Source: Shewanella sp. MR-4 (GTDB lineage Bacteria > Pseudomonadota > Gammaproteobacteria > Enterobacterales > Shewanellaceae). From it: 64,000 nucleotides of DNA. The stretch is from assembly GCF_000014685.1 (NCBI RefSeq), contig NC_008321.1, forward strand, positions 372,001-436,000, in the 5' to 3' direction. The position numbers were made by a program, and so were the translations under genes. Below, piece by piece: positions 7,266-15,106 of this stretch. The notes beneath the pieces are model-generated. The model was not told the origin of the DNA and made no database searches. It was given only the letters and a program-made list of their open reading frames with translations. The first letter of the stretch is position 1. The number at the start of each line of letters is the position of its first letter.

Positions 7266-9092
7266 ATGAAGCACCAACATCATTCCATCAGCCATAGAAT
7301 GACACTCACTATTATTGGTGTGAGTTCGTTTTTTGCTGTCCTGACTATGTTGATACAGTTGATATGGAACTATCAGGAGAGCATAGATAACACTACTGCG
7401 GATATTCGCGAATACTCTGAATCTATCTTACCTACAGTGGCTAAATCACTTTGGGATGTTGACCATGGTTTGTTATCGGATTTGCTGTCCGGCCTAGGGA
7501 TGATGCCCATGGTGGCGAGCGTTAATCTGGAAAGTGTGGATGGTGTGACGATACAAATGGGAAAATCCATAGGCGCCCATCATGATGCAAAGCAAAGCTT
7601 GTTCTATTATCCGGTCAAATATCAAGATCAGCAGATAGGTATGCTGATCGTGGGCTTAGATACTAATAAGTTGTACTACGAATTGTGGCAGCAACTGATT
7701 ATTATCGTGTTAGGTAACGGGCTTAAAACCCTGATAATGATTTACCTCATCCTCACACTGGTACGCTTATTGGTCACCAACCGCTTATCGGCGTTGGAGC
7801 GGTTTGCCAATCAAATTAATTTGAACTCCCTACCTAAGCTCAATGTGCCCATGACTGTGATGCAAAGCTCCGATGAGATTGGCCATGTCGCCCAGTCGCT
7901 ACAGGCCATGTATCAACGCATCCGTAATGATTTGGCGATCAATAAGCGCCAGCAACGTGCGTTGAAACAACAGCAAAACCAGTTGGCGAAATTGGTCGAT
8001 GAGCGGACTCAAGAGCTCAATTGGCAATCCAAGGCGAATCAGCTATTAGCCGAAATGTCGTTGCAATTTTTGACGACAGATACTTCTAAACTCGACGAAT
8101 CTTTAGCCGAGGTGTGCCGTCGCATTGGTAATTTATTTGATGTCGAACGGGTGAGCATCATTGAGTTTACCCAGCTACATGCCCGTTATCGCAGTTTTTG
8201 GAGTTGTGAGTCGCAGGCGGATCTGGTCCAAGATATTCCTGTCGATATTGCGGCAGTGCTGGCACAGAAATTTGTATCAGAGTCGACATTAGTTATTGAA
8301 TCAATAGATTATTTAAAAGATGAATTCCCAGAGGAATATCAGGCCATGTGTTCGGTTGGTATCTGCTCTATTGCTGCCTATGCGATTAAAAATGCCGATG
8401 AATTATTAGGTTTACTCTCGCTGTCTATGATCAGCCGCCCATTAAACTGGAGTGTGCAAAAGAAGGTGATGCTGACGCAATTTGCGGCGGCACTGAACGA
8501 ATTATTGCTGCGGGAGGAAAAAGAGCGACAGATGCTCAGCCTGCAACAGGCCTTAGTATCGGTAAATACCCAGCTGCGGGTGATGGCCGACACCGATGAA
8601 TTAACCGGATTAAGCAACCGTCGCCCCTTCACTCAAACCCTAGAAACCTTGCTCCAGCAAGACACTCCGTTCGGCCTGCTCATGTTGGATGTCGATTACT
8701 TTAAGAGTTACAACGATACCTACGGCCACCTCGAGGGCGATGCGGCGCTCAAGCGAGTGGCGCAGGCGTTAACTCGGTGTGGTATTTTGCCACAGGAGAA
8801 TTTACTTGCCCGAATTGGTGGTGAGGAGTTCGCGATTGTTCTGCAACAGATTTCACCAATCCAATTGGAGGCGATAGCCAACCAGCTCTGCTACCAAGTG
8901 GCCGCCTTGGAGATCCCCCATAAAAGCTCCCCAAAGGGCAAGATCACCCTGAGTATTGGTGGGGTGTATTTTCCTAAGGAAAGCCAGGATAGCTTAACGT
9001 TGTCGGAGGTGCTGCGCCGTACCGATATTTGTCTGTATCGCGCTAAAGATCAGGGGCGCAACACCGTGGTGATTGATTCGAACTATAAGTGA
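7266..9092 (+). CDS. membrane diguanylate cyclase with GAF domain
   Basis: A 608-residue sensor enzyme that should make c-di-GMP from two GTP. Layout: membrane helix at about 13-34, periplasmic sensing region about 35-140, second helix about 142-170, HAMP-like segment to about 225, coiled coil, GAF domain about 260-415, and a C-terminal GGDEF domain. The active-site motif is intact as GGEEF (518-522), and the metal-binding LDVDYFKSYND box is present. The inhibitory RxxD site usually found five residues before GGEEF is absent, so product feedback may be lacking. It is encoded 19 bp after the periplasmic binding protein, its probable input. Confidence 0.88.
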   Translation: MKHQHHSISHRMTLTIIGVSSFFAVLTMLIQLIWNYQESIDNTTADIREYSESILPTVAKSLWDVDHGLLSDLLSGLGMMPMVASVNLESVDGVTIQMGKSIGAHHDAKQSLFYYPVKYQDQQIGMLIVGLDTNKLYYELWQQLIIIVLGNGLKTLIMIYLILTLVRLLVTNRLSALERFANQINLNSLPKLNVPMTVMQSSDEIGHVAQSLQAMYQRIRNDLAINKRQQRALKQQQNQLAKLVDERTQELNWQSKANQLLAEMSLQFLTTDTSKLDESLAEVCRRIGNLFDVERVSIIEFTQLHARYRSFWSCESQADLVQDIPVDIAAVLAQKFVSESTLVIESIDYLKDEFPEEYQAMCSVGICSIAAYAIKNADELLGLLSLSMISRPLNWSVQKKVMLTQFAAALNELLLREEKERQMLSLQQALVSVNTQLRVMADTDELTGLSNRRPFTQTLETLLQQDTPFGLLMLDVDYFKSYNDTYGHLEGDAALKRVAQALTRCGILPQENLLARIGGEEFAIVLQQISPIQLEAIANQLCYQVAALEIPHKSSPKGKITLSIGGVYFPKESQDSLTLSEVLRRTDICLYRAKDQGRNTVVIDSNYK

Positions 9093-9207
9093 CTGTTAAT
9101 TGAGGCACAGCATCACAGCTTGTCTTGAGCATGGCGCGGCGCCGATTTATTTCTGCTTTTGGCCTGCTATAATTGCCGCCCTTTAATTTCTAACTCTAGG
9201 TTCTGGC

Positions 9208-9621
9208 GTGTCAAAACGGGGCAAAAATACGGCAAGTGCGGTGTCGATTTTCAATATCGATGATTTGTCCACTTGGCAAAAATATCGCAAAGGCTTGTGT
9301 GATAGCTGCCATGCGACCTGCTGTACGCTACCCGTTGAAGTCACTGTGAGCGACTTAGTGCGCATGGCCTTAGTGGACGAGTTTGAGGCCGAGGGCGATC
9401 TCAAAGCCATCGCCAAACGTCTGCAAAAAGCGCGCATCATCGACAACTTCAACCACAAAACCGCCATTTTTACCTTGGCCCGCATGGCGAACGATGATTG
9501 CTTATATTTAGATAGCAAAACCCGTCGCTGCACCATTTATCATCAACGCCCCGAAACTTGCCGCAATCATCCGCAAATCGGCCCTAAAGCGAATCACTGC
9601 CCTTATCGTCCCCGTGAGTAA
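9208..9621 (+). CDS. YkgJ-family cysteine cluster protein
   Basis: A 137-residue protein with the cysteine pattern of the UPF0153/YkgJ family: CDSCHATCC near residue 31 and later cysteines in DDCLYL, RRCTIY, ETCRNHP and NHCPYR. These residues probably bind a metal or iron-sulfur cluster; the function is unknown. Translation starts at a GTG preceded by CTAGG. A TATAAT-like box at 9169-9174 could serve as its -10. The 3' end overlaps the convergent solute-binding gene by 38 bp, an unusually long tail-to-tail overlap. Confidence 0.85.
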   Translation: MSKRGKNTASAVSIFNIDDLSTWQKYRKGLCDSCHATCCTLPVEVTVSDLVRMALVDEFEAEGDLKAIAKRLQKARIIDNFNHKTAIFTLARMANDDCLYLDSKTRRCTIYHQRPETCRNHPQIGPKANHCPYRPRE

Positions 9622-10423
9622 GCTTTTGAATATGGAATTGGTACAGGGCTTCGAGTTGATGGCTGTCTCGCATCGCTTGCACCTGCCGATTAAATTCGCG
9701 CGCAATCAAGTCTTTATTGGCTGAACGTTTTGAGATCAGCATATAAAAAGGCTCCTGCTGCGTATTGGGTGACACCTTAGAGGTGAGCGTCTTAGGCAGT
9801 TCGCCCGACTGCGTTAAAGCGAGGCTGCCAGCTAAAATTTCCTTACGTGCTAGAAAGAATTTGCATCTGCGTTTAAGCAGCATTTCCGGCAAATGCTGTA
9901 GAGCGCGAATTTCATTGATGGGCGTTTCTTTGCGCCAGCCAAAGTTATCGTAATTGAAGCCCTTGATGCCGCAAACCGTGCCAAAATCAGCCAACTGATT
10001 GATATCATTTATATGAAATTGCGGGTCTAGTTCTGCTTTCAAATAAAAATAACTGGGGGTGAGGTAATAATAAGCAATAGATGGGATATAATCAGTCGCC
10101 CTTTGTCGGTTGAGCGATGCGCTCATTGCGGCATCTATGCTGCCATTTTGAACGTCCTTCAAACAGCGTAACCAAGGCAAAGCCTGCACTTCATAATCAA
10201 TTCCAATGGGTTTAAAGGTGCGTTCTAGCAGGTCGATATCGTAGCCGCTAAGCGTGGAAGTCTTAATGCCATCTTGCCGAATAAAATAATTAAACGGTGG
10301 ATATTCAGTCTCTTCGACACAAAAGCGTAACCTTAATGGGGAAAGCTCGTCGGCACCATGGGCAGCAGGCGAGAGCAGAATCACGCATAATAAGGCGATT
10401 AGCGGATATAATAAACGCATCAT
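9584..10423 (-). CDS. periplasmic amino-acid-type solute-binding protein, orphan
   Basis: A 279-residue secreted protein of the SBP_bac_3 fold. The signal peptide (MMRLLYPLIALLCVILLSPAA) ends near AHGADE, and the binding domain carries the family's YPPFNYF and GYDIDLLE segments. I start it at the first of two ATGs (10423, 10420) because it begins the signal peptide; a TTG at 10462 would add 13 residues without a ribosome site. No permease or ATPase is adjacent, so it may be an unlinked subunit or a signalling protein rather than part of a local transporter. It overlaps the convergent YkgJ gene by 38 bp. Confidence 0.8.
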   Translation of the reverse strand: MMRLLYPLIALLCVILLSPAAHGADELSPLRLRFCVEETEYPPFNYFIRQDGIKTSTLSGYDIDLLERTFKPIGIDYEVQALPWLRCLKDVQNGSIDAAMSASLNRQRATDYIPSIAYYYLTPSYFYLKAELDPQFHINDINQLADFGTVCGIKGFNYDNFGWRKETPINEIRALQHLPEMLLKRRCKFFLARKEILAGSLALTQSGELPKTLTSKVSPNTQQEPFYMLISKRSANKDLIAREFNRQVQAMRDSHQLEALYQFHIQKLTHGDDKGSDSL

Positions 10424-10593
10424 ACTTTTTAAGCGCAGTGGCGATTTTTTAAAGTGTAGCAAAGGGCTTAGCGACCGCAGGGTTCTTTATTGCCACAGGC
10501 TAGAGCCGCTTTATTGGGAAAAATTCAACTGATCCGCGAAAATCACTGCGCGGGTTGGTGCAAGTAAGTCTAGTGTGAAACAAAAGGTGTTAC

Positions 10594-11910
10594 ATGAGTC
10601 TCTTAGATAACGTGATGATTATATTGTGCTTAATTGCCGCGAGTTGTTTCTTTTCCATGTCAGAAATTGCTTTGGCCGCATCACGGAAAATCCGTTTACG
10701 TCAGTTAGCCGATGAAGGTGATGCCAGAGCTGAAAAGGTACTGCATTTACAGTCGTATCCCGGCAGCTTTTTTACTGTGGTGCAAATTGGTCTGAATGCC
10801 GTGGCCATCATGGGCGGTATTGTGGGTGAATCTGCATTTCGTCCGTATTTTTATCAATTCCTTTCACCTTGGTTAGCCGATCCCTGGTTGGGTCAGGTGA
10901 GCTTTTTGATGTCGTTTTTACTCGTTACCAGTGCCTTTATTTTGGTGGCCGATTTAATGCCTAAGCGTATTGCGATGGCGATGCCTGAGCAAGTTGCCTT
11001 GGCTGTCGTTGGCCCTATGAGTTTCTGCATCGCGATCCTTCGTCCATTGGTGTGGTTTTTCAATGGCATGGCTAGCGCGATTTTTAAGTTGCTGCAAATC
11101 CCCACGGCTAGAAATGATGAAATTACTTCCGATGATATTTACGCGGTAATGAACGCGGGGGCAGAAGCCGGTGTACTCGATAGGGGAGAGCAACAGATGA
11201 TGGAGAACGTGTTTGAAATGCAAACCGTTTCAGTCACTTCTGCTATGACGGCCCGTGAGAGCTTAGTGTATTTCCTGCTGCAAGACAGCGAGGAGGATAT
11301 CAAACGTAAGATTGCCGAAGATCCTCACACTAAGTTTTTAGTCTGTGATGGCCAATTGGATATGGTCAAAGGTTTTGTAGATGCGAAGGAGCTGCTGATC
11401 CGTGTGATTAACGGCGAGAACATCACCTTAAAGGACAACAGTCTTGTGCATACCTCTTTGATTATTCCCGATACCTTAAGCCTGTCCGAGGCGATGGAAT
11501 ACTTCAAAAATAGCCGCGCCGATTTCGCCGTGGTGATGAATGAATACGCCCTAGTTGTGGGGATTGTCACCACCAACGATCTGCAACGGGCAGTGATGGG
11601 GGCTTGGTCGCTACACGAGAGCGAAGAGCAGATTATCGCCCGTGATGGTAATTCTTGGTTAGTCGATGGGGTCACGCCCATTACCGATGTGATGCGCGCC
11701 TTCGATATTGAAGAGTTCCCCCACAGTCAAAATTATGAAACCATCGCCGGCTTTATGATGTACATGCTGCGTAAGATCCCCAAGCGCACCGACTTTGTTA
11801 ACTATGCCGGTTACAAGTTTGAAGTGGTGGATATCGACGCCTACAAGGTCGACCAATTGCTGGTAACTCGTATCGATGGCAACGATAAGTTGATGTCTCC
11901 AGATACCTAA
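10594..11910 (+). CDS. ytfL: CNNM/CBS-domain inner membrane transporter YtfL
   Basis: A 438-residue protein of the UPF0053/HlyC-CorC family, close in length to E. coli YtfL (447), which has been described as a polyamine exporter (PaeA). The N-terminal DUF21/CNNM membrane domain (about 1-190) contains FFSMSEIALAAS; a CBS pair (about 205-335) and a C-terminal CorC_HlyC domain (about 350-430) follow. The gene stands alone and ends at a bidirectional terminator. Polyamine or divalent cation export is inferred from the family; the sequence does not decide between them. Confidence 0.85.
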   Translation: MSLLDNVMIILCLIAASCFFSMSEIALAASRKIRLRQLADEGDARAEKVLHLQSYPGSFFTVVQIGLNAVAIMGGIVGESAFRPYFYQFLSPWLADPWLGQVSFLMSFLLVTSAFILVADLMPKRIAMAMPEQVALAVVGPMSFCIAILRPLVWFFNGMASAIFKLLQIPTARNDEITSDDIYAVMNAGAEAGVLDRGEQQMMENVFEMQTVSVTSAMTARESLVYFLLQDSEEDIKRKIAEDPHTKFLVCDGQLDMVKGFVDAKELLIRVINGENITLKDNSLVHTSLIIPDTLSLSEAMEYFKNSRADFAVVMNEYALVVGIVTTNDLQRAVMGAWSLHESEEQIIARDGNSWLVDGVTPITDVMRAFDIEEFPHSQNYETIAGFMMYMLRKIPKRTDFVNYAGYKFEVVDIDAYKVDQLLVTRIDGNDKLMSPDT

Positions 11911-11925
11911 TCTTATCAACATCAT

Positions 11926-11952
11926 AAAAAACGGGACTCAGTCCCGTTTTTT
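11926..11952. terminator. bidirectional terminator between ytfL and ilvY
   Basis: A 12-bp stem (AAAAAACGGGAC / GTCCCGTTTTTT) with a 3-base loop, giving U-runs on both strands. It serves the convergent ytfL and ilvY genes. Confidence 0.9.
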
Positions 11953-11968
11953 ATATCGCTACTAAAAT

Positions 11969-12841
11969 TTAGATCGCTTCTAAAAACGCATTCACTATCG
12001 GATCGTCCAAGCGTTTGACCTTGCAACAACAACCCAGCTCAAAGGGGGCAATGCCCACGGGGGAGGCTAATAGCTGGATCCTATCCCGTACCGGACTGTT
12101 ATTGATCACTACCTCAGGGGTGATACTCACGCCACATCCGAGCGCCACCATGGACGCAATCGCTTCTTGTCCCGACACCTGGGCATAAATATTGGGGCTT
12201 ATTCCCATCTGTTTGAACCAATTATCGGCGCGGCGGCGCCCAGGGCCATGGTCGGGAATGATAAAGGGCACCCGCGACCAGTCGATGGGGGCTTGGCTTA
12301 TCTGTTGCTGCACCGCGCAGCGCATGGTTGGCGCGATTAAGGACAAAGGCACATCGTCGATCTTGGCGAAATGCAAGGTGGCAGGAAAGGGATCCGGCAG
12401 CGCAGCAATGGCAATGTCGGCGCGATTTTGTTGCACTTCGGCCAATGCATTGGCGGCATCCCCTGTGGTCAGGGCAATTTCGACAAAGGGGTGTTCCTGA
12501 CGAAAACGCTCCAATAATTGCGGTAAATGGCTGTAGGCGGCGGTCACGGAGCAATAGAGATTTAAGGTGCCGCGCAGTACATCCTGCTTGAGATCGATAC
12601 TGTGCCGCAAGTTACTCCAATGGTGCAGGGTCTGCTCGGCGAACAATTTAAACTCGCGCCCCGCGTGGGTTAAGGTCACACTGCGATTATCCCGTTCGAA
12701 TAACTTGGCGTTCACTTCTTCTTCGAGCCGTTGCAAGGCGCGACTTAAGGTCGAGGGACTGACGTGCATCTGCTCCGCCGTCTTGGCGAAGTGCAAACTG
12801 TCACATAAGTGTAGGTACAATTTGAGGGTGCGTATGTCCAT
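11969..12841 (-). CDS. ilvY: LysR-type transcriptional activator IlvY
   Basis: A 290-residue LysR-family regulator with an N-terminal winged helix (about 1-60; LHFAKTAEQMHVSPSTLSRA) and a C-terminal inducer-binding domain. IlvY activates ilvC in response to acetolactate and acetohydroxybutyrate, the substrates of IlvC, and represses itself. Divergent placement next to ilvC, with 196 bp between the two start codons, fits this role exactly. The gene ends at the bidirectional terminator shared with ytfL. Confidence 0.93.
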   Translation of the reverse strand: MDIRTLKLYLHLCDSLHFAKTAEQMHVSPSTLSRALQRLEEEVNAKLFERDNRSVTLTHAGREFKLFAEQTLHHWSNLRHSIDLKQDVLRGTLNLYCSVTAAYSHLPQLLERFRQEHPFVEIALTTGDAANALAEVQQNRADIAIAALPDPFPATLHFAKIDDVPLSLIAPTMRCAVQQQISQAPIDWSRVPFIIPDHGPGRRRADNWFKQMGISPNIYAQVSGQEAIASMVALGCGVSITPEVVINNSPVRDRIQLLASPVGIAPFELGCCCKVKRLDDPIVNAFLEAI

Positions 12842-12968
12842 AACCTCGTCCTATTGGCCGCTTATCAAGGCTGTTGTAACCGAAAATGACATTGCATAAA
12901 ACGCAATGTGAGGTTTCGAATATATCATTTTAAGCAACGATAGCCATAGGTTATAGTGATTTCAATCA

Positions 12969-13002
12969 CAACCAATCATTAACAATAGGTTGATATTGGT
13001 TG
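12969..13002. promoter_or_regulatory. candidate IlvY operator in ilvY-ilvC intergenic region
   Basis: An inverted repeat CAACCAAT (12969-12976) / ATTGGTTG (12995-13002) with an 18-base spacer, 35 bp before ilvC. LysR-type activators bind dyads between divergent genes, so this is the best operator candidate; whether IlvY binds it is inference. Confidence 0.45.
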
Positions 13003-13037
13003 AGTCCCAAATTCCCGACTTAAAGGTGGTATCTCAG

Positions 13038-14516
13038 ATGGCTAACTATTTTAACTCTCTGAATTTACGTCAACAATTAGAACAGCTTGGCCAATGCCGT
13101 TTTATGGATCGCTCCGAGTTTAGCGATGGCTGCAATTACATCAAAGATTGGAATATTGTTATTTTAGGTTGTGGTGCTCAGGGTCTTAACCAAGGTCTGA
13201 ACATGCGTGACTCTGGGCTGAATATTGCCTACGCCCTGCGCCCAGAAGCCATTGCCCAGAAACGTGCCTCATGGCAAAAAGCCACGGACAACGGCTTTAA
13301 AGTGGGCACCTTTGAAGAGCTGATCCCAACGGCGGATTTGGTACTGAACTTAACGCCCGATAAGCAGCACTCCAATGTGGTTAGCGCTGTGATGCCACTG
13401 ATGAAACAAGGCGCAACGCTGTCTTATTCCCACGGTTTTAACATCGTTGAAGAAGGCATGCAGATCCGCCCCGATATTACAGTTGTGATGGTAGCGCCTA
13501 AGTGCCCAGGTACTGAAGTGCGTGAAGAATACAAGCGTGGTTTTGGTGTACCGACACTGATTGCAGTGCACCCAGAAAACGACCCTAATGGCGATGGTTT
13601 AGAGATTGCCAAAGCCTATGCGAGTGCCACAGGCGGTGACCGCGCTGGCGTGTTGCAATCTTCCTTTATTGCCGAAGTAAAATCGGATCTGATGGGCGAA
13701 CAAACCATTCTGTGCGGTATGTTGCAGACGGGCGCTATCCTAGGTTACGACAAGATGGTGGCCGATGGTGTTGAACCTGGCTATGCCGCTAAGTTAATCC
13801 AACAAGGTTGGGAAACCGTGACCGAGGCGCTTAAGCACGGCGGTATCACCAACATGATGGACAGACTGTCTAATCCTGCCAAGATTAAAGCGTTTGAAAT
13901 TGCAGAAGATTTAAAAGAAATTCTGCAACCCTTATTCGAAAAACATATGGATGACATCATCAGCGGCGAGTTCTCACGCACTATGATGCAAGACTGGGCG
14001 AATGACGACGCTAACCTGCTGCGTTGGCGCGCCGAAACCGCCGAAACGGGCTTCGAAAATGCCCCTGTTTCGAGCGAGCATATCGACGAGCAAACCTATT
14101 TCGACAAGGGGATTTTCCTAGTTGCGATGATCAAAGCCGGTGTCGAATTAGCCTTCGATACTATGGTGTCGGCGGGTATTGTTGAAGAGTCAGCCTATTA
14201 CGAATCACTGCATGAAACGCCGCTGATCGCTAACACCATCGCCCGTAAACGTCTTTACGAGATGAACGTGGTGATCTCGGATACCGCAGAATACGGTTGT
14301 TATCTGTTCAACCATGCTGCAGTACCTATGCTGCGTGACTATGTAAATGCCATGTCGCCAGAGTATTTAGGTGCGGGTCTGAAGGACAGTTCTAACAACG
14401 TCGATAACCTGCAGTTAATCGCCATCAATGATGCGATTCGCCACACTTCAGTTGAGTATATCGGTGCGGAACTTCGTGGTTATATGACTGATATGAAAAG
14501 TATTGTTGGAGCTTAA
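13038..14516 (+). CDS. ilvC: ketol-acid reductoisomerase (class II)
   Basis: A 492-residue NADPH-dependent enzyme that converts acetolactate or acetohydroxybutyrate to the dihydroxy acids of valine and isoleucine synthesis. Length matches the long class II form (E. coli 491). The Rossmann motif GCGAQG is at 44-49, and the duplicated C-terminal helical domain of the class II form is present. The ATG at 13038 (MANYFNSLNLRQQ) is preceded by AAAGGTGG; an upstream TTG at 12990 would extend through the operator and is unlikely. It is divergent from ilvY and followed by a strong hairpin. Confidence 0.96.
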   Translation: MANYFNSLNLRQQLEQLGQCRFMDRSEFSDGCNYIKDWNIVILGCGAQGLNQGLNMRDSGLNIAYALRPEAIAQKRASWQKATDNGFKVGTFEELIPTADLVLNLTPDKQHSNVVSAVMPLMKQGATLSYSHGFNIVEEGMQIRPDITVVMVAPKCPGTEVREEYKRGFGVPTLIAVHPENDPNGDGLEIAKAYASATGGDRAGVLQSSFIAEVKSDLMGEQTILCGMLQTGAILGYDKMVADGVEPGYAAKLIQQGWETVTEALKHGGITNMMDRLSNPAKIKAFEIAEDLKEILQPLFEKHMDDIISGEFSRTMMQDWANDDANLLRWRAETAETGFENAPVSSEHIDEQTYFDKGIFLVAMIKAGVELAFDTMVSAGIVEESAYYESLHETPLIANTIARKRLYEMNVVISDTAEYGCYLFNHAAVPMLRDYVNAMSPEYLGAGLKDSSNNVDNLQLIAINDAIRHTSVEYIGAELRGYMTDMKSIVGA

Positions 14517-14525
14517 TTGATAGAG

Positions 14526-14554
14526 GCCGAGCCCCTAAGGATGTGGGGCTCGGC
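14526..14554 (+). terminator. GC-rich hairpin after ilvC
   Basis: Perfect 10-bp stem GCCGAGCCCC / GGGGCTCGGC with a 9-base loop, 10 bases after the ilvC stop. No clear U-run follows, so it may act as a transcript-stabilising 3' hairpin or weak terminator rather than a classic one. Confidence 0.6.
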
Positions 14555-14861
14555 GTGACAAATTTATTCCTGCTTCGTAGGTTGTCGAGCGGGCAAAACC
14601 GACATGGGTTAGTTGGCTATAAGGTTCACTAACGCGCGTTTGTTAACGTTTCACTTTGTTGTTTTGCATTGTCTCGGCAGGGAAGCTGAATTTTTTTGAC
14701 ATTAGATATTTTTTTATTGTGTTTGGCTGTCGCTTTATGGTAAAGCTAATAACTCGCGGCGGGACAAGGTTCCCAAAGCAAGCATCGCTCAGGTTTAAAA
14801 GTGAGTAGCGATAAGAATTTCAGCGATACACATACAGAACACCGATTAGGAACCCATATTG
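14555..14861 (+). other. upstream region of the ilvL-ilvGMDA operon
   Basis: About 300 bp without a gene. A TTGACA box at about 14696 sits in a T-rich tract and could be the -35 of the operon promoter, but the -10 is not clear. Transcription must start before the leader peptide at 14862. Confidence 0.4.
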
Positions 14862-14951
14862 ATGTTTAACCAAGCTGCCAAGCTCATTCTCGTGATTATT
14901 ACCGTAGTGATTATTAAATCACAGCGGGGGCGGCGCATGGCAAACTGGTAG
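14862..14951 (+). CDS. ilvL: ilv operon leader peptide
   Basis: A 29-residue frame starting MFNQAAKLILVIITVVIIKS and ending in MANW before a TAG. Eleven consecutive residues (8-18) are all Leu, Ile, Val or Thr. Such a run makes ribosomes stall when charged tRNAs for these amino acids are scarce, which is how attenuation of ilvGMEDA works in E. coli. AGGA stands about 10 bases before the ATG, and a perfect intrinsic terminator follows 24 bases after the stop. The peptide is too short for standard gene callers. Confidence 0.88.
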   Translation: MFNQAAKLILVIITVVIIKSQRGRRMANW

Positions 14952-14975
14952 ACCTAAAAGGTTAAAAGTTTCGAA

Positions 14976-15016
14976 AGAACCCCCCGCTCCGAAAGGACCG
15001 GGGGGTTCTTCGTTTT
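14976..15016 (+). terminator. ilv attenuator terminator
   Basis: Stem AGAACCCCCCG / CGGGGGGTTCT capped by a UCC-GAAA-GGA tetraloop hairpin with one C-C mismatch, then UCUUCGUUUU. It lies between the leader peptide and ilvG. Stalling on the leader peptide would allow an upstream segment to disrupt it; the exact antiterminator pairing was not resolved. Confidence 0.88.
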
Positions 15017-15106
15017 CAGGCCCTAGGTTTTGGAAATGAGGTTTCGAAATAGCACAAATTACGAGTCGATTTTCGGCAATTCAGGATCAAGGTAGCGAGA
15101 GAGAAT

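Noticed and set aside
12990..13037. A longer start for ilvC
   Set aside because: It would translate part of the operator region; the ATG at 13038 has a good ribosome site and matches family length.
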